From a virus: a DNA stretch of 38,319 nt. The stretch covers positions 1 through 38,319 of the IMG/VR virus record IMGVR_UViG_3300009285_010828. One strand, given 5' to 3'. Made by a program: the position numbers and the translations under genes. A model generated the notes under the pieces. The model was not told the DNA's origin. It saw nothing but the letters and a program-made list of their open reading frames with translations, and ran no database searches. Of this stretch, positions 29,995 to 37,509 are shown in pieces. How positions within the stretch are numbered: the first letter of the stretch is position 1; every line of letters starts with the position of its first letter.

Positions 29995-31212
29995 ATGTCT
30001 TATTATCTTATTAATCCTTTTGGCAGAGTTGTTGCTATCGATGATAAAAAAGAATATGAACGCTTCCTCAATACAGAAGGATTTGTTAAACCTACCCTAA
30101 AACAAGAACAAGATTATATAAACGAACGGATGCGGATCATCGCAGGTATGCGCAATCCACAATCAGAAAAAGAAGATAATCAAAAGGGTGTTTATTTTGC
30201 TACAGTTTCCCAGACAAAAAAGGATGGTTATAGTAATGCCAGTTTGGCACTTATCGAAGAATTAAAAAATCTTGGTATTAATGTTTCTACAGCAAATCGG
30301 GGACAAAAAATAGCGCTTTTATTTCATAACCCCTATTCGATTTTGAGTATCGAATCCCCTTTTCGGTTAATTTTTACAATGTTTGAATCCGATAAAATAC
30401 CCGATGATTGGCATGACTATTTAGAGGCCGCAGACTTGATTATTGTACCTAGCAAGTGGTGTTCATCAATATTTGAAAAATCGGGGTTTAAAACAACGGT
30501 AGTGCCTTTAGGTTATGACCATAAACTCTTTAAATTTGTAAAACGCCATAATAAAGCCCAAAAACATGAAGTATTCACCTTTTTGCATTATAACGCTTTC
30601 AATATTCGCAAAGGATTCACCGAAGTTTTGCAGGCATTTATAGAAGAATTTGATAAAACGGAACCGGTAAAAATGATTTTCAAAACAGTACTTGAACATC
30701 CGCCATTACAGATTCGTAAAGAAATGTATCCGAATATTGAAGTAATTGCCGGCGAAACTGATAATGAAGAACTTGTGGAAATTTGTAATAGATCGGATTG
30801 CTTTGTTTTTCCAAGTCGGGGTGAAGGTTTTGGGATTCCGCCACTTGAAGCAATGGCAACTGGAATGCCGGCGATAGTCCCTAATGCTCATGGAATAACT
30901 GAATATTTTAATAAAAATTATATGTATGAAGTAAAAATAGAGGGCAACTGCCCTGCCCTCTATAGCCGGTATAAAGGTGTTGATGTTGGCAAAATGATCG
31001 TATGTGATATGAAAGATTTAAAACGCCAAATGCGCTGGATCTATGAACATCAAGATGAAGCATTCAAAATGGGTGAAAAAGCCGCTAAATATGTCCAGAA
31101 TTGGACATACGAAAAAACAGCCAAAGCCCTAAAAGAAATTATCGATGAATATATGATGAAAGAAATAATAGACCGGCCGCTTAGAAATTCTCTGACACTT
31201 GAGGTAATATAG
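29995..31212 (+). CDS. GT-B glycosyltransferase (GT4-like) with extra N-terminal domain
   Basis: The 405-residue protein has a GT-B fold transferase domain from about residue 65. A first Rossmann half (GVYFATVSQTKKDGYSNASL) is followed by VPLGYDHKLF and the nucleotide-sugar site SRGEGFGIPPLEAMATG (274-290), with E277 and E285 as the EX7E pair of GT4-type enzymes. The first 60 residues (YYLINPFGRVVAI, VKPTLKQEQDYINERM) form a small domain I know from other phage proteins, perhaps a virion-binding tag. It most likely transfers a sugar from a nucleotide donor. It starts the island behind the capsid gene. Confidence 0.8.
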   Translation: MSYYLINPFGRVVAIDDKKEYERFLNTEGFVKPTLKQEQDYINERMRIIAGMRNPQSEKEDNQKGVYFATVSQTKKDGYSNASLALIEELKNLGINVSTANRGQKIALLFHNPYSILSIESPFRLIFTMFESDKIPDDWHDYLEAADLIIVPSKWCSSIFEKSGFKTTVVPLGYDHKLFKFVKRHNKAQKHEVFTFLHYNAFNIRKGFTEVLQAFIEEFDKTEPVKMIFKTVLEHPPLQIRKEMYPNIEVIAGETDNEELVEICNRSDCFVFPSRGEGFGIPPLEAMATGMPAIVPNAHGITEYFNKNYMYEVKIEGNCPALYSRYKGVDVGKMIVCDMKDLKRQMRWIYEHQDEAFKMGEKAAKYVQNWTYEKTAKALKEIIDEYMMKEIIDRPLRNSLTLEVI

Positions 31213-31230
31213 AAGGTGGGGGTGAATAAA

Positions 31231-31473
31231 ATGGTTAAAATTAAAGAAAAATTAGAAACTGAAAACATCACAAAACCGGTCAAACTTTTATGGCGTTATT
31301 TTTGCGATGCCTGTACTGGCCGTGCCACTTATGCCTCTGAACCTTATAATTTTAAAAGTATAAATTGCGGAAATTGTGGTGCAGTTTGCAGTTATAAACC
31401 GGAGAATTGGATCAAGATAACCAGTAAAGAAGAATTGGCCAAGATCAATCAGCCAATTGAGAGCGAAATCTAA
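31231..31473 (+). CDS. Small zinc-ribbon protein in the glycosylation island
   Basis: The 80-residue protein has two cysteine pairs (CDAC at about residues 25-28 and CGNC at about 46-49, with another C near) inside YFCDACTGRATYASE and SINCGNCGAVCSYK, a zinc-ribbon pattern. The ATG at 31231 follows the ribosome site GGTGGGGGTGA; the frame opens 15 bases earlier with a GTG that would sit inside that site, so I prefer the ATG. It may bind nucleic acid or be structural. Confidence 0.65.
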   Translation: MVKIKEKLETENITKPVKLLWRYFCDACTGRATYASEPYNFKSINCGNCGAVCSYKPENWIKITSKEELAKINQPIESEI

Positions 31474-31476
31474 AAA

Positions 31477-31485
31477 ACCGTTAGA
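31477..31485 (+). repeat. ACCGTTAGA element, copy 2
   Basis: An exact copy of the 9-base element, 2 bases before the ATG at 31488. No GGAGG-like sequence is present for this gene. Confidence 0.65.
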
Positions 31486-31487
31486 TT

Positions 31488-32621
31488 ATGAAATTAAAGT
31501 ATTGCGGTACAGCCCGCGACTATTCCGGATACGGCGAAGCGGCAAGGCATGATATAGGTGCTTTAGTTCAGACCGATATAAACTTAACTACAGAAATCCC
31601 CTCTTATTGTTTAGAAATTGCAGATTTTGGAAGGCTTGGCGAAATAGCCTTGGCTTTGGAAAATAAGCCAATTGGCTATAAGATCAAAATCCTGCATACT
31701 ACCCCGAATGTTTATGGCCAATTTTTTGAAGAGGGCAAATACCATATAGGCCGTGTTTTTTGGGAAACTGATAAATTACCCTTGGATTTTGCACTTAATG
31801 TTCAGAAATGTGATGAGATCTGGACTGGTGCTAAATTCAATGAACAAGCAATTAAAAATGCCGGTGTTACTAAACCGATTTATATAATTCCGGAAGCAAT
31901 TGATACCGGAGTAACCCGTGATGATTTTAAACCTTATGCTATACCGAATAAAGATGATTTCAAATTCTACTCGATATTTGAATGGACAGAACGCAAAAAC
32001 CCGATGGCTCTTTTGGAAGCATTCTGGCTGGAATTTGAAAATGATGAGCATGTAAGTCTTACAATTAAAACTTATGTCGATAATTTCACACCTAATAAAA
32101 AAGAGGAATTGAATCAAAATATTAAAAGAATCAAAAAAAGATTGGCTTTAAATAAATATGCACCGGTCTATTTATATCGGAATCTTATGGATAGAAATCA
32201 GATCTATAGATTCCATGCAACTTTTGATTGTTTTGTTTCAACCCATCGGGGCGAGGGGTGGGGTATTCCACAAATGGAAGCACTCTTAATGGGCAATCCA
32301 ATAATTTCGACTAATCTTGGTGGAATCCATGAATATTTGGAAAATAATAAAGAAGCCTTGCTTTTGCCTTATGAGATGATTCAAATTGTAGAAAATAGCC
32401 GGAACCAACAATGGTATACCAGAGATCAAAAATGGGGTGATGTTAAAATTCCGGAAGCAAGAGAAGCAATGCGTTGGGTTTTTAATAATAGAAATTTGGC
32501 AAAAGAAATGGGATTGGCCGGCAGAAAAAAAGTAATTGAGAATTTCAGCTTTAAAATAATTGGCGGTAAAATGTATCAAAGATTGCAAGAGATCCAAAAT
32601 AGTTTTATTAATCTCGACTAA
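31488..32621 (+). CDS. GT-B glycosyltransferase (GT4-like)
   Basis: This 377-residue enzyme begins KYCGTARDYSGYGEAARHDI, the glycine-rich acceptor loop of GT4-type enzymes. The middle has IIPEAIDTGVTRDDF and FYSIFEWTERKNPMALLEAF, the typical linker and second Rossmann start, and the donor site reads STHRGEGWGIPQMEALLMG with E256 and E264 as EX7E pair. It thus likely uses a nucleotide sugar. It is followed by the next transferase with the stop and ATG overlapping (TAATG), so they are coupled. Confidence 0.8.
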   Translation: MKLKYCGTARDYSGYGEAARHDIGALVQTDINLTTEIPSYCLEIADFGRLGEIALALENKPIGYKIKILHTTPNVYGQFFEEGKYHIGRVFWETDKLPLDFALNVQKCDEIWTGAKFNEQAIKNAGVTKPIYIIPEAIDTGVTRDDFKPYAIPNKDDFKFYSIFEWTERKNPMALLEAFWLEFENDEHVSLTIKTYVDNFTPNKKEELNQNIKRIKKRLALNKYAPVYLYRNLMDRNQIYRFHATFDCFVSTHRGEGWGIPQMEALLMGNPIISTNLGGIHEYLENNKEALLLPYEMIQIVENSRNQQWYTRDQKWGDVKIPEAREAMRWVFNNRNLAKEMGLAGRKKVIENFSFKIIGGKMYQRLQEIQNSFINLD

Positions 32622-33631
32622 TGAGAATCCATTATGTAAGTTGCCATAGTGTTTTGGAATATGATGAACTAAAACTCTTCACAGAGATGGGTGTAGAAGT
32701 ATTTTCAAATGGCGCTTATCGGGATCCAAAAGGTGCCTATACTCTACCCCGCCCTGCCGTTGAAGGCGCCCCATTTTTTGAACAATTCAGTGAACTTGCG
32801 GCAATCTACCCAAAAACAGATTTGCCGGAGAAACTTATAGATCCATTTGATGCCATTATGATAATGCATTTGCCGGAAGCATTATTTAGTAATTGGCCAA
32901 AAATCAAGCATAAAAGGATTATCTGGCGTTCAATTGGGCAATCTACACCGAGTCTTGAGAGCCGTCTAAAGCCCCTAAAAGATGAAGGATTACAAATAGT
33001 GCGCTATAGCCTTAAAGAAAAAAAACTACCTAATTTCGCTGGTACAGATGCCATAATTCAATTTTATAAGGATCCGGACGAATATAATGGTTGGATTGGC
33101 GATAGTGATGAAGTAGTTAATTTTACCCAAACTCTTCTTGGCCGCCGTTATTTCTGTCATTATGACGAAGTGATGCGTATAGGTGAAGGTTTTAATTTCA
33201 AAGTTTATGGAACCGGCAATGAAGATCTTGGCAAATTAAATGGTGGCGAATTACCTTTTGAACTTTTGAAAGATAAAATGCGCAAAGCTAGAGTTTTTAT
33301 TTATGCAGGAACTTGGCCGGCACCCTATACTCTTTCAATAATCGAGGCTATGATGATTGGGATTCCAGTTGTGGCAATTGGTAAGAAATTGGCAGAGGAA
33401 GTACCAAATACTGAAAAATTGGATTTTTATCAAATACCAGAAATAATTACAAATGGACTCAATGGTTTTATTAGTGATGATATTGGTGAATTGCGTCAGG
33501 GAATCCGTTATTTATTAGACAATTACGAATCAGCAAAAAGGATTGGACAGGCAGGGCGTGAAACAGCAATAAAACTTTTTAATAAGAATCTGGTAAAATC
33601 AAAGTGGGCAAACTTTTTAAGTCTAAAATGA
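32621..33631 (+). CDS. GT-B glycosyltransferase-like protein
   Basis: The 336-residue protein has a GT-B layout: an N-terminal half (IHYVSCHSVLEYDELKLFTE, IIWRSIGQSTPSLESRLKPL) and a C-terminal half with FKVYGTG, ARVFIYAGTWPAPYTLSIIE (E242 in the place of the second EX7E glutamate) and GIPVVAIG. The first glutamate of the pair is replaced (W/P in TWPAP), so donor use may differ from its neighbours. It is joined to both neighbours by overlapping stop and start codons (TAATG at 32621 and ATGA at 33628). Confidence 0.7.
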   Translation: MRIHYVSCHSVLEYDELKLFTEMGVEVFSNGAYRDPKGAYTLPRPAVEGAPFFEQFSELAAIYPKTDLPEKLIDPFDAIMIMHLPEALFSNWPKIKHKRIIWRSIGQSTPSLESRLKPLKDEGLQIVRYSLKEKKLPNFAGTDAIIQFYKDPDEYNGWIGDSDEVVNFTQTLLGRRYFCHYDEVMRIGEGFNFKVYGTGNEDLGKLNGGELPFELLKDKMRKARVFIYAGTWPAPYTLSIIEAMMIGIPVVAIGKKLAEEVPNTEKLDFYQIPEIITNGLNGFISDDIGELRQGIRYLLDNYESAKRIGQAGRETAIKLFNKNLVKSKWANFLSLK

Positions 33632-33852
33632 AATCTCTATATGGGCGGATTATTAAAAAGATCTGTAAAATTCATTCTATCCAGTATTGTAAAGAACCGG
33701 AAGCGAATTTGAATCCGGTATGGGAAAATGGTTTTTGCGATATTTGTGAAGTGACCGGTGCGCCGAATGTACCCCAAAGTATAACCAAACCTTCTTTTTT
33801 CCGAGGACTTAGAATAGAATTATTTGAAGAAATGCAGGTGCCTAATCCATGA
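33628..33852 (+). CDS. Small cysteine-containing protein
   Basis: The 74-residue product starts at ATG 33628, overlapping the transferase stop (ATGA); a GTG 24 bases earlier is less likely. It is basic at first (KSLYGRIIKKICKIHSIQYC) and later has GFCDICEVTGAPNVPQ. The C-x2-H ... C ... C-x2-C arrangement could hold zinc. It overlaps the methyltransferase start by four bases. Its function is unknown. Confidence 0.55.
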   Translation: MKSLYGRIIKKICKIHSIQYCKEPEANLNPVWENGFCDICEVTGAPNVPQSITKPSFFRGLRIELFEEMQVPNP

Positions 33853-34541
33853 ACATTACGGATCGGCTAATAGCTTTAGATCCGACCCTAGAACGCCACA
33901 ATGAAGGTTTTTGGAATGAACCATACGATCCGCAAAAAGGCGGATTTTCTTCTTTTAATGATGCCGGTGTAGAATGCGAAGTCGGCGAATTCCTTTACTC
34001 TTTAATTCGACTTTTAAAACCAAATCGGGTTTTGGAAACTGGTACTCATATTGGAGTCGGTGCGGCCTATATGGGCATGGCTTTAAAGGATAATAATTTT
34101 GGAACGCTTGATACAATTGAATTCTTATTAGAACTTCAGGAACAAGCAATTAAAAGAATCCAAAAACTTGAATTAATGAATAGAGTTAATATTAGATTTG
34201 GTGATGTTAAAAATTTTGAGCCTATTAATTTTGGTCTTGGCAACAAAGATATTTATCAATTAATATTTTTAGATACGGAACCGCAAACCCGCTTCCGCGA
34301 GATGGTTCGTTTTAGCGGCTATCTGGCAAGGGGCGGGTTTTTATTTATCCATGATTTGCACCGGCATATGGGACAAAATTCCCATAATCCAGACCATCCG
34401 GAAGATCCACATTGGCCTTGGGGTGCAATACCGGAAGAAATGAGAAAACTTGTTATTGAACAATTCAGACCATTCCACTTCAAGACTCCAAGAGGACTTA
34501 CCGGATTTTATAAAACCGCAGAAGAGGATTATATTTGGTAA
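33849..34541 (+). CDS. Class I SAM-dependent methyltransferase
   Basis: At 230 residues it has the Rossmann-like methyltransferase fold. Motif I is RVLETGTHIGVGAAYMG (60-76), the acidic end of strand 2 is TLDTIE (D88, E91), strand 4 is YQLIFLDTEP, and GGFLFIHDLHRH follows with several His residues. It resembles methyltransferase family 24-type/O-methyltransferases used in polysaccharide biosynthesis, so O-methylation of the sugars added by neighbouring transferases is a reasonable guess. The ATG overlaps the previous stop region; the ribosome site is AGGTG (33836-33840). Confidence 0.75.
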   Translation: MNITDRLIALDPTLERHNEGFWNEPYDPQKGGFSSFNDAGVECEVGEFLYSLIRLLKPNRVLETGTHIGVGAAYMGMALKDNNFGTLDTIEFLLELQEQAIKRIQKLELMNRVNIRFGDVKNFEPINFGLGNKDIYQLIFLDTEPQTRFREMVRFSGYLARGGFLFIHDLHRHMGQNSHNPDHPEDPHWPWGAIPEEMRKLVIEQFRPFHFKTPRGLTGFYKTAEEDYIW

Positions 34542-34542
34542 T

Positions 34543-34698
34543 ATGCCATACGAAGTAATAAAAGTTGTTGAGGGTGTTTGGGCGATCAAAAATAAACAGA
34601 CCGGTAAAATAGTCGGCTATTCTGATACCAAAGAAAAAGCGGAAGCATCCGTAAGAGCGCGAATGGCCGGAGAATACGGAAATAGACAAAATAAATAA
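34543..34698 (+). CDS. Small phage protein (KAEASVRAR motif)
   Basis: This 51-residue protein reads YEVIKVVEGVWAIKNKQTGK followed by VGYSDTKEKAEASVRARMAG. I recall this pattern, two strands with a K-T-G-K turn and a helix S-x-x-K-A-x-A-x-x-R, from many small phage proteins of unknown role. I chose ATG 34543, directly behind the methyltransferase stop, because the longer frame from 34450 lies inside that gene. Confidence 0.6.
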   Translation: MPYEVIKVVEGVWAIKNKQTGKIVGYSDTKEKAEASVRARMAGEYGNRQNK

Positions 34699-34706
34699 CC
34701 GTTAGA
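34698..34706 (+). repeat. ACCGTTAGA element, copy 3
   Basis: An exact copy of the 9-base element, 3 bases before the ATG at 34710, directly at the stop of the preceding small gene. Confidence 0.65.
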
Positions 34707-34709
34707 TTT

Positions 34710-35681
34710 ATGAGTAGAGCCGTTTTAGTGCCATCAATTGGTGATCCATTCTTAATAAATCTCTGGTATAAACTTTGCCATCATTATTGGATAAAAGAAG
34801 TCGATAAAATCTATATTTCCATAGATTCCCATAATGAGCCTCTTTTTGGCGAAACCGCAAAATATTTTGATACTTTAGCCGAAGATAAAAAATTCAAGAT
34901 TATTTATAACGATGATCGAGGAATGGCTACTAATTTTGAAAAAGTATTTAATGCCTGCCAAGAGAATTATTTTGCATTTGTCCAAGAAGATGCTTTTATT
35001 TTTAAATCTGGCGAACTTGACCGGCAATTTAGAAAATTAGAAATTGGCATTGTTGATGTTATTGGAACACCAATGCAGGATTATACTTCTTTTCTTTCAA
35101 ATGATTTAGCCGAGCAATTTAATATACATAATAGATTTCTTTTGGAGCGGGGTTTATCACTTTGGCAAAATTTCCTTTTTGGGAATTGGAAAATGTGGTC
35201 TTTAGCTAAACCCCAGTTTGCACCTATAAGTTGGAAAAAAGGAACAAAAATTGAATGGCTTGATAATTATAAATTACCGGAAGATGCCAATTTGGATATT
35301 TTAGTTGAAACGATTTTTAAATTGCGGAAATATAATGCAAAATTCAGTTATGTAGCCCAAACTCTTATGGTTACTATTGATGCTTTCAGATATTTAGATA
35401 TTAATTTTTGGATCCACGTTAATAATCTTTCATCGATCATGGGTTTTATAGTCGGTGATTTTGGTGAACTTAAATTTAGCGACGATATAAGACATGAAAT
35501 GATCCGGCGGGTATCTTGGTGGTGTTTTGCCTATAAAAGTTCATTAGATTTAAAACAAATTATTCCTAATTTCGCCAATGAATATTTAAATGCAATCGAA
35601 AAAGTTAAAGAAATTTTCAGGATCCAACATAGGGATATAGAAAATCAAATGCAAATGATTGGAGATTTATTATGGCAATGA
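34710..35681 (+). CDS. GT-A-like glycosyltransferase, paralog 1
   Basis: At 323 residues it resembles GT-A (GT2-like) enzymes. The opening RAVLVPSIGDPFLINLWYKL is parallel to the next gene's AAILPYPADPFLLNYWLKF, so the two are paralogs. A strand-rich nucleotide-binding half ends in FAFVQEDAFIF, where E93-D94-A95 stands in the DxD position; the missing third acidic residue may alter metal binding. The rest (WIHVNNLSSIMGF, RRVSWWCFAY) is shared in part with paralog 2. It overlaps the next gene by ten bases. Confidence 0.65.
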   Translation: MSRAVLVPSIGDPFLINLWYKLCHHYWIKEVDKIYISIDSHNEPLFGETAKYFDTLAEDKKFKIIYNDDRGMATNFEKVFNACQENYFAFVQEDAFIFKSGELDRQFRKLEIGIVDVIGTPMQDYTSFLSNDLAEQFNIHNRFLLERGLSLWQNFLFGNWKMWSLAKPQFAPISWKKGTKIEWLDNYKLPEDANLDILVETIFKLRKYNAKFSYVAQTLMVTIDAFRYLDINFWIHVNNLSSIMGFIVGDFGELKFSDDIRHEMIRRVSWWCFAYKSSLDLKQIIPNFANEYLNAIEKVKEIFRIQHRDIENQMQMIGDLLWQ

Positions 35682-36733
35682 GAAGCCGAGCCGCAATATT
35701 ACCCTATCCTGCCGACCCGTTCTTATTAAATTATTGGCTTAAATTCTTTGACAATGTTTGGGGTGAGGAAATTGACAAATTATATATTTATATAAATTCC
35801 CCTATTGAAAAAGAAGTTAACGATTATATTATCGAACTTTGTGAGGCACGACCAAAAATCGATTGGATTCTCAACCATAGCCAGATAGATCATGGCGAGA
35901 TAATTAATCAAACGCTTAATTTTGTCAAAGAAGATCTTGTAGTACTTCTTGAAGATGATAGTTTTATTTTCAAAACAGATATAGTCAACAAGGCCTTTAC
36001 TCTCATTGAGAGTGGCGAATATGACATCGTAGGTTCCAAACGTGCTTCTTGCAGTATGGAGATTCTAAAGCGCGCAAAAGAGGTCTGGGGCATAGATTAT
36101 GAAGGTTATGGCGACCAAGGATGCAATTTCTGGCCAAATTGCTTTTTTATTCGAAAAGAATTGCTTTTGGCAACCGATAGGAATTTTTGTGGTAAGACAT
36201 GGCTCAAAGGCGATATTATTGAAGCCTTGGATAATTACATAATCCAAGAAGATATTTGTACTTCTGATACTTTTGTAAATACCAGCCTGCAACTTCGGAG
36301 GCTTGTACCTAGCGGTAGAATTGCTTATTTAAATCAATATCACGGCCATCCAGATGACCCCCAGCATTTTATTGACCATACTTCGTTATTTGATGGTAAG
36401 GCGGCTTGGACTCATGTAGGTAGTTTATCAAGCGGGATTAGCGGGGTTTTAATGGATAATCAAGGCCGGTCTTTGGCAAGAAGACAAATAGATCCGCCAA
36501 AATCAGAAGGGGCAGTTTTAAATCCGGAATGGTGCAAAACTGAAATGGAAAAAGGTGAATGGGAACGAAGAGTTTGTTTTTGGTCTTTATTTTTTGATGC
36601 AAGCAATCCTTCTAAAATAGCAGAATTTAGGCGCCTCTATCATCAGGCAATCGAAAGAATTATAATACAATATAGGTTAAGTCGAAAATCAATAGATCAT
36701 AGAAAATATATTTATAGAACCGTTGGATTATGA
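35672..36733 (+). CDS. GT-A-like glycosyltransferase, paralog 2
   Basis: This 353-residue protein is the fuller copy. DPFLLNYWLKF opens the first Rossmann strand region, VVLLEDDSFIFKTD carries E94-D95-D96 in the DxD place, and PNCFFIRKELLLATDRNFCG resembles the acceptor-side segment of GT2-type enzymes. AYLNQYHGHPDDPQHFIDH has clustered His and Asp that may bind metal. It starts inside paralog 1 with ribosome site GGAG (35660-35663), and its stop overlaps the next ATG (ATGA at 36730). Confidence 0.7.
   Translation: MAMRSRAAILPYPADPFLLNYWLKFFDNVWGEEIDKLYIYINSPIEKEVNDYIIELCEARPKIDWILNHSQIDHGEIINQTLNFVKEDLVVLLEDDSFIFKTDIVNKAFTLIESGEYDIVGSKRASCSMEILKRAKEVWGIDYEGYGDQGCNFWPNCFFIRKELLLATDRNFCGKTWLKGDIIEALDNYIIQEDICTSDTFVNTSLQLRRLVPSGRIAYLNQYHGHPDDPQHFIDHTSLFDGKAAWTHVGSLSSGISGVLMDNQGRSLARRQIDPPKSEGAVLNPEWCKTEMEKGEWERRVCFWSLFFDASNPSKIAEFRRLYHQAIERIIIQYRLSRKSIDHRKYIYRTVGL
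36719..36727 (+). repeat. ACCGTTGGA element, copy 4 (one base different)
   Basis: This copy differs in one base and lies within the last codons of the preceding gene (encoding RTVGL), 2 bases before the ATG at 36730. Its preservation inside a coding region hints at selection for the element or at exchange between modules. Confidence 0.5.
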
Positions 36734-37497
36734 TAAAACCAGATATTATTATTAGCTGGCCTAACAATTATGATTATCCTCTTTGGCGCCAATTTGTAAG
36801 AGATAATCGTGATAAATTTTCCAAAATAATTGTTGCATTTACTCAATCATTTCTTGGTGAAAATTATATAGAATTTATAAAAAAAGTAATGCTTGATGAT
36901 GTTATTTTTTTGGAAACAGTACCAAAAACAGGTCAAGATTGGCGGGATGCCGCCGTTAATATAGCTCTTGAATATTCGGATGCAGAATGGGTTTGGTTTA
37001 CAGAACAGGATTTTATTATTAAAAAAGGCTTTTGGGAAAATATAGATAAAATTTTAGAAGAAAATAAAAAGACTTTAATAATAGCGGCTTATGAAAATAT
37101 CCGAATGCATCCTTGTTGTATTTTTGCCCAGCGTTTTGCAATTAACCAAACAAGAATGGACTTTGGCATAGTACCAAATGAACTGGATCATTTCGGAGTT
37201 TTCCAGCAAGATATAGAAAATAAACAATTTTTGACAGCCAAAATTGATCCCAAAACTTATAATCATTTGGCCGGACTTTCCCATAATATGCGGCTTGTTT
37301 ACGATGGGGTATCACCTAACCATAATCCGGAAGAATTTAAAGAATATATGAAGGCATGTTTTGAAGTAAAAGTGCCATTAGATCCACGTTTTGAAAGCCT
37401 CTTCCAAAGGATAATAAATGTACCCAAAGAGAATAAAGAGGCGATAGGGGAGAGGTCAACTAGCCTCAAAAAGACAGTAGGGGAGTCGATAGGGTAG
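36730..37497 (+). CDS. GT-A-like glycosyltransferase, paralog 3
   Basis: The 255-residue protein is shorter but has the same frame. IIISWPNNYDYPLWRQFVRD opens it, DAEWVWFTEQDFIIKKGFW has E92-Q93-D94 in the place where the other two have ED(A/D), and YNHLAGLSHNMRLVYDG is close to an acceptor-side segment. So it is probably a divergent third member. The last 30 residues are charged and look disordered. It overlaps the previous gene by ATGA. Donor and acceptor are unknown. Confidence 0.6.
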   Translation: MIKPDIIISWPNNYDYPLWRQFVRDNRDKFSKIIVAFTQSFLGENYIEFIKKVMLDDVIFLETVPKTGQDWRDAAVNIALEYSDAEWVWFTEQDFIIKKGFWENIDKILEENKKTLIIAAYENIRMHPCCIFAQRFAINQTRMDFGIVPNELDHFGVFQQDIENKQFLTAKIDPKTYNHLAGLSHNMRLVYDGVSPNHNPEEFKEYMKACFEVKVPLDPRFESLFQRIINVPKENKEAIGERSTSLKKTVGESIG

Positions 37498-37509
37498 AGT
37501 AGGGGATTG

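Noticed and set aside
33604-33627. GTG start for the small protein at 33628
   Set aside because: The ATG overlapping the upstream stop (ATGA) is the better start.
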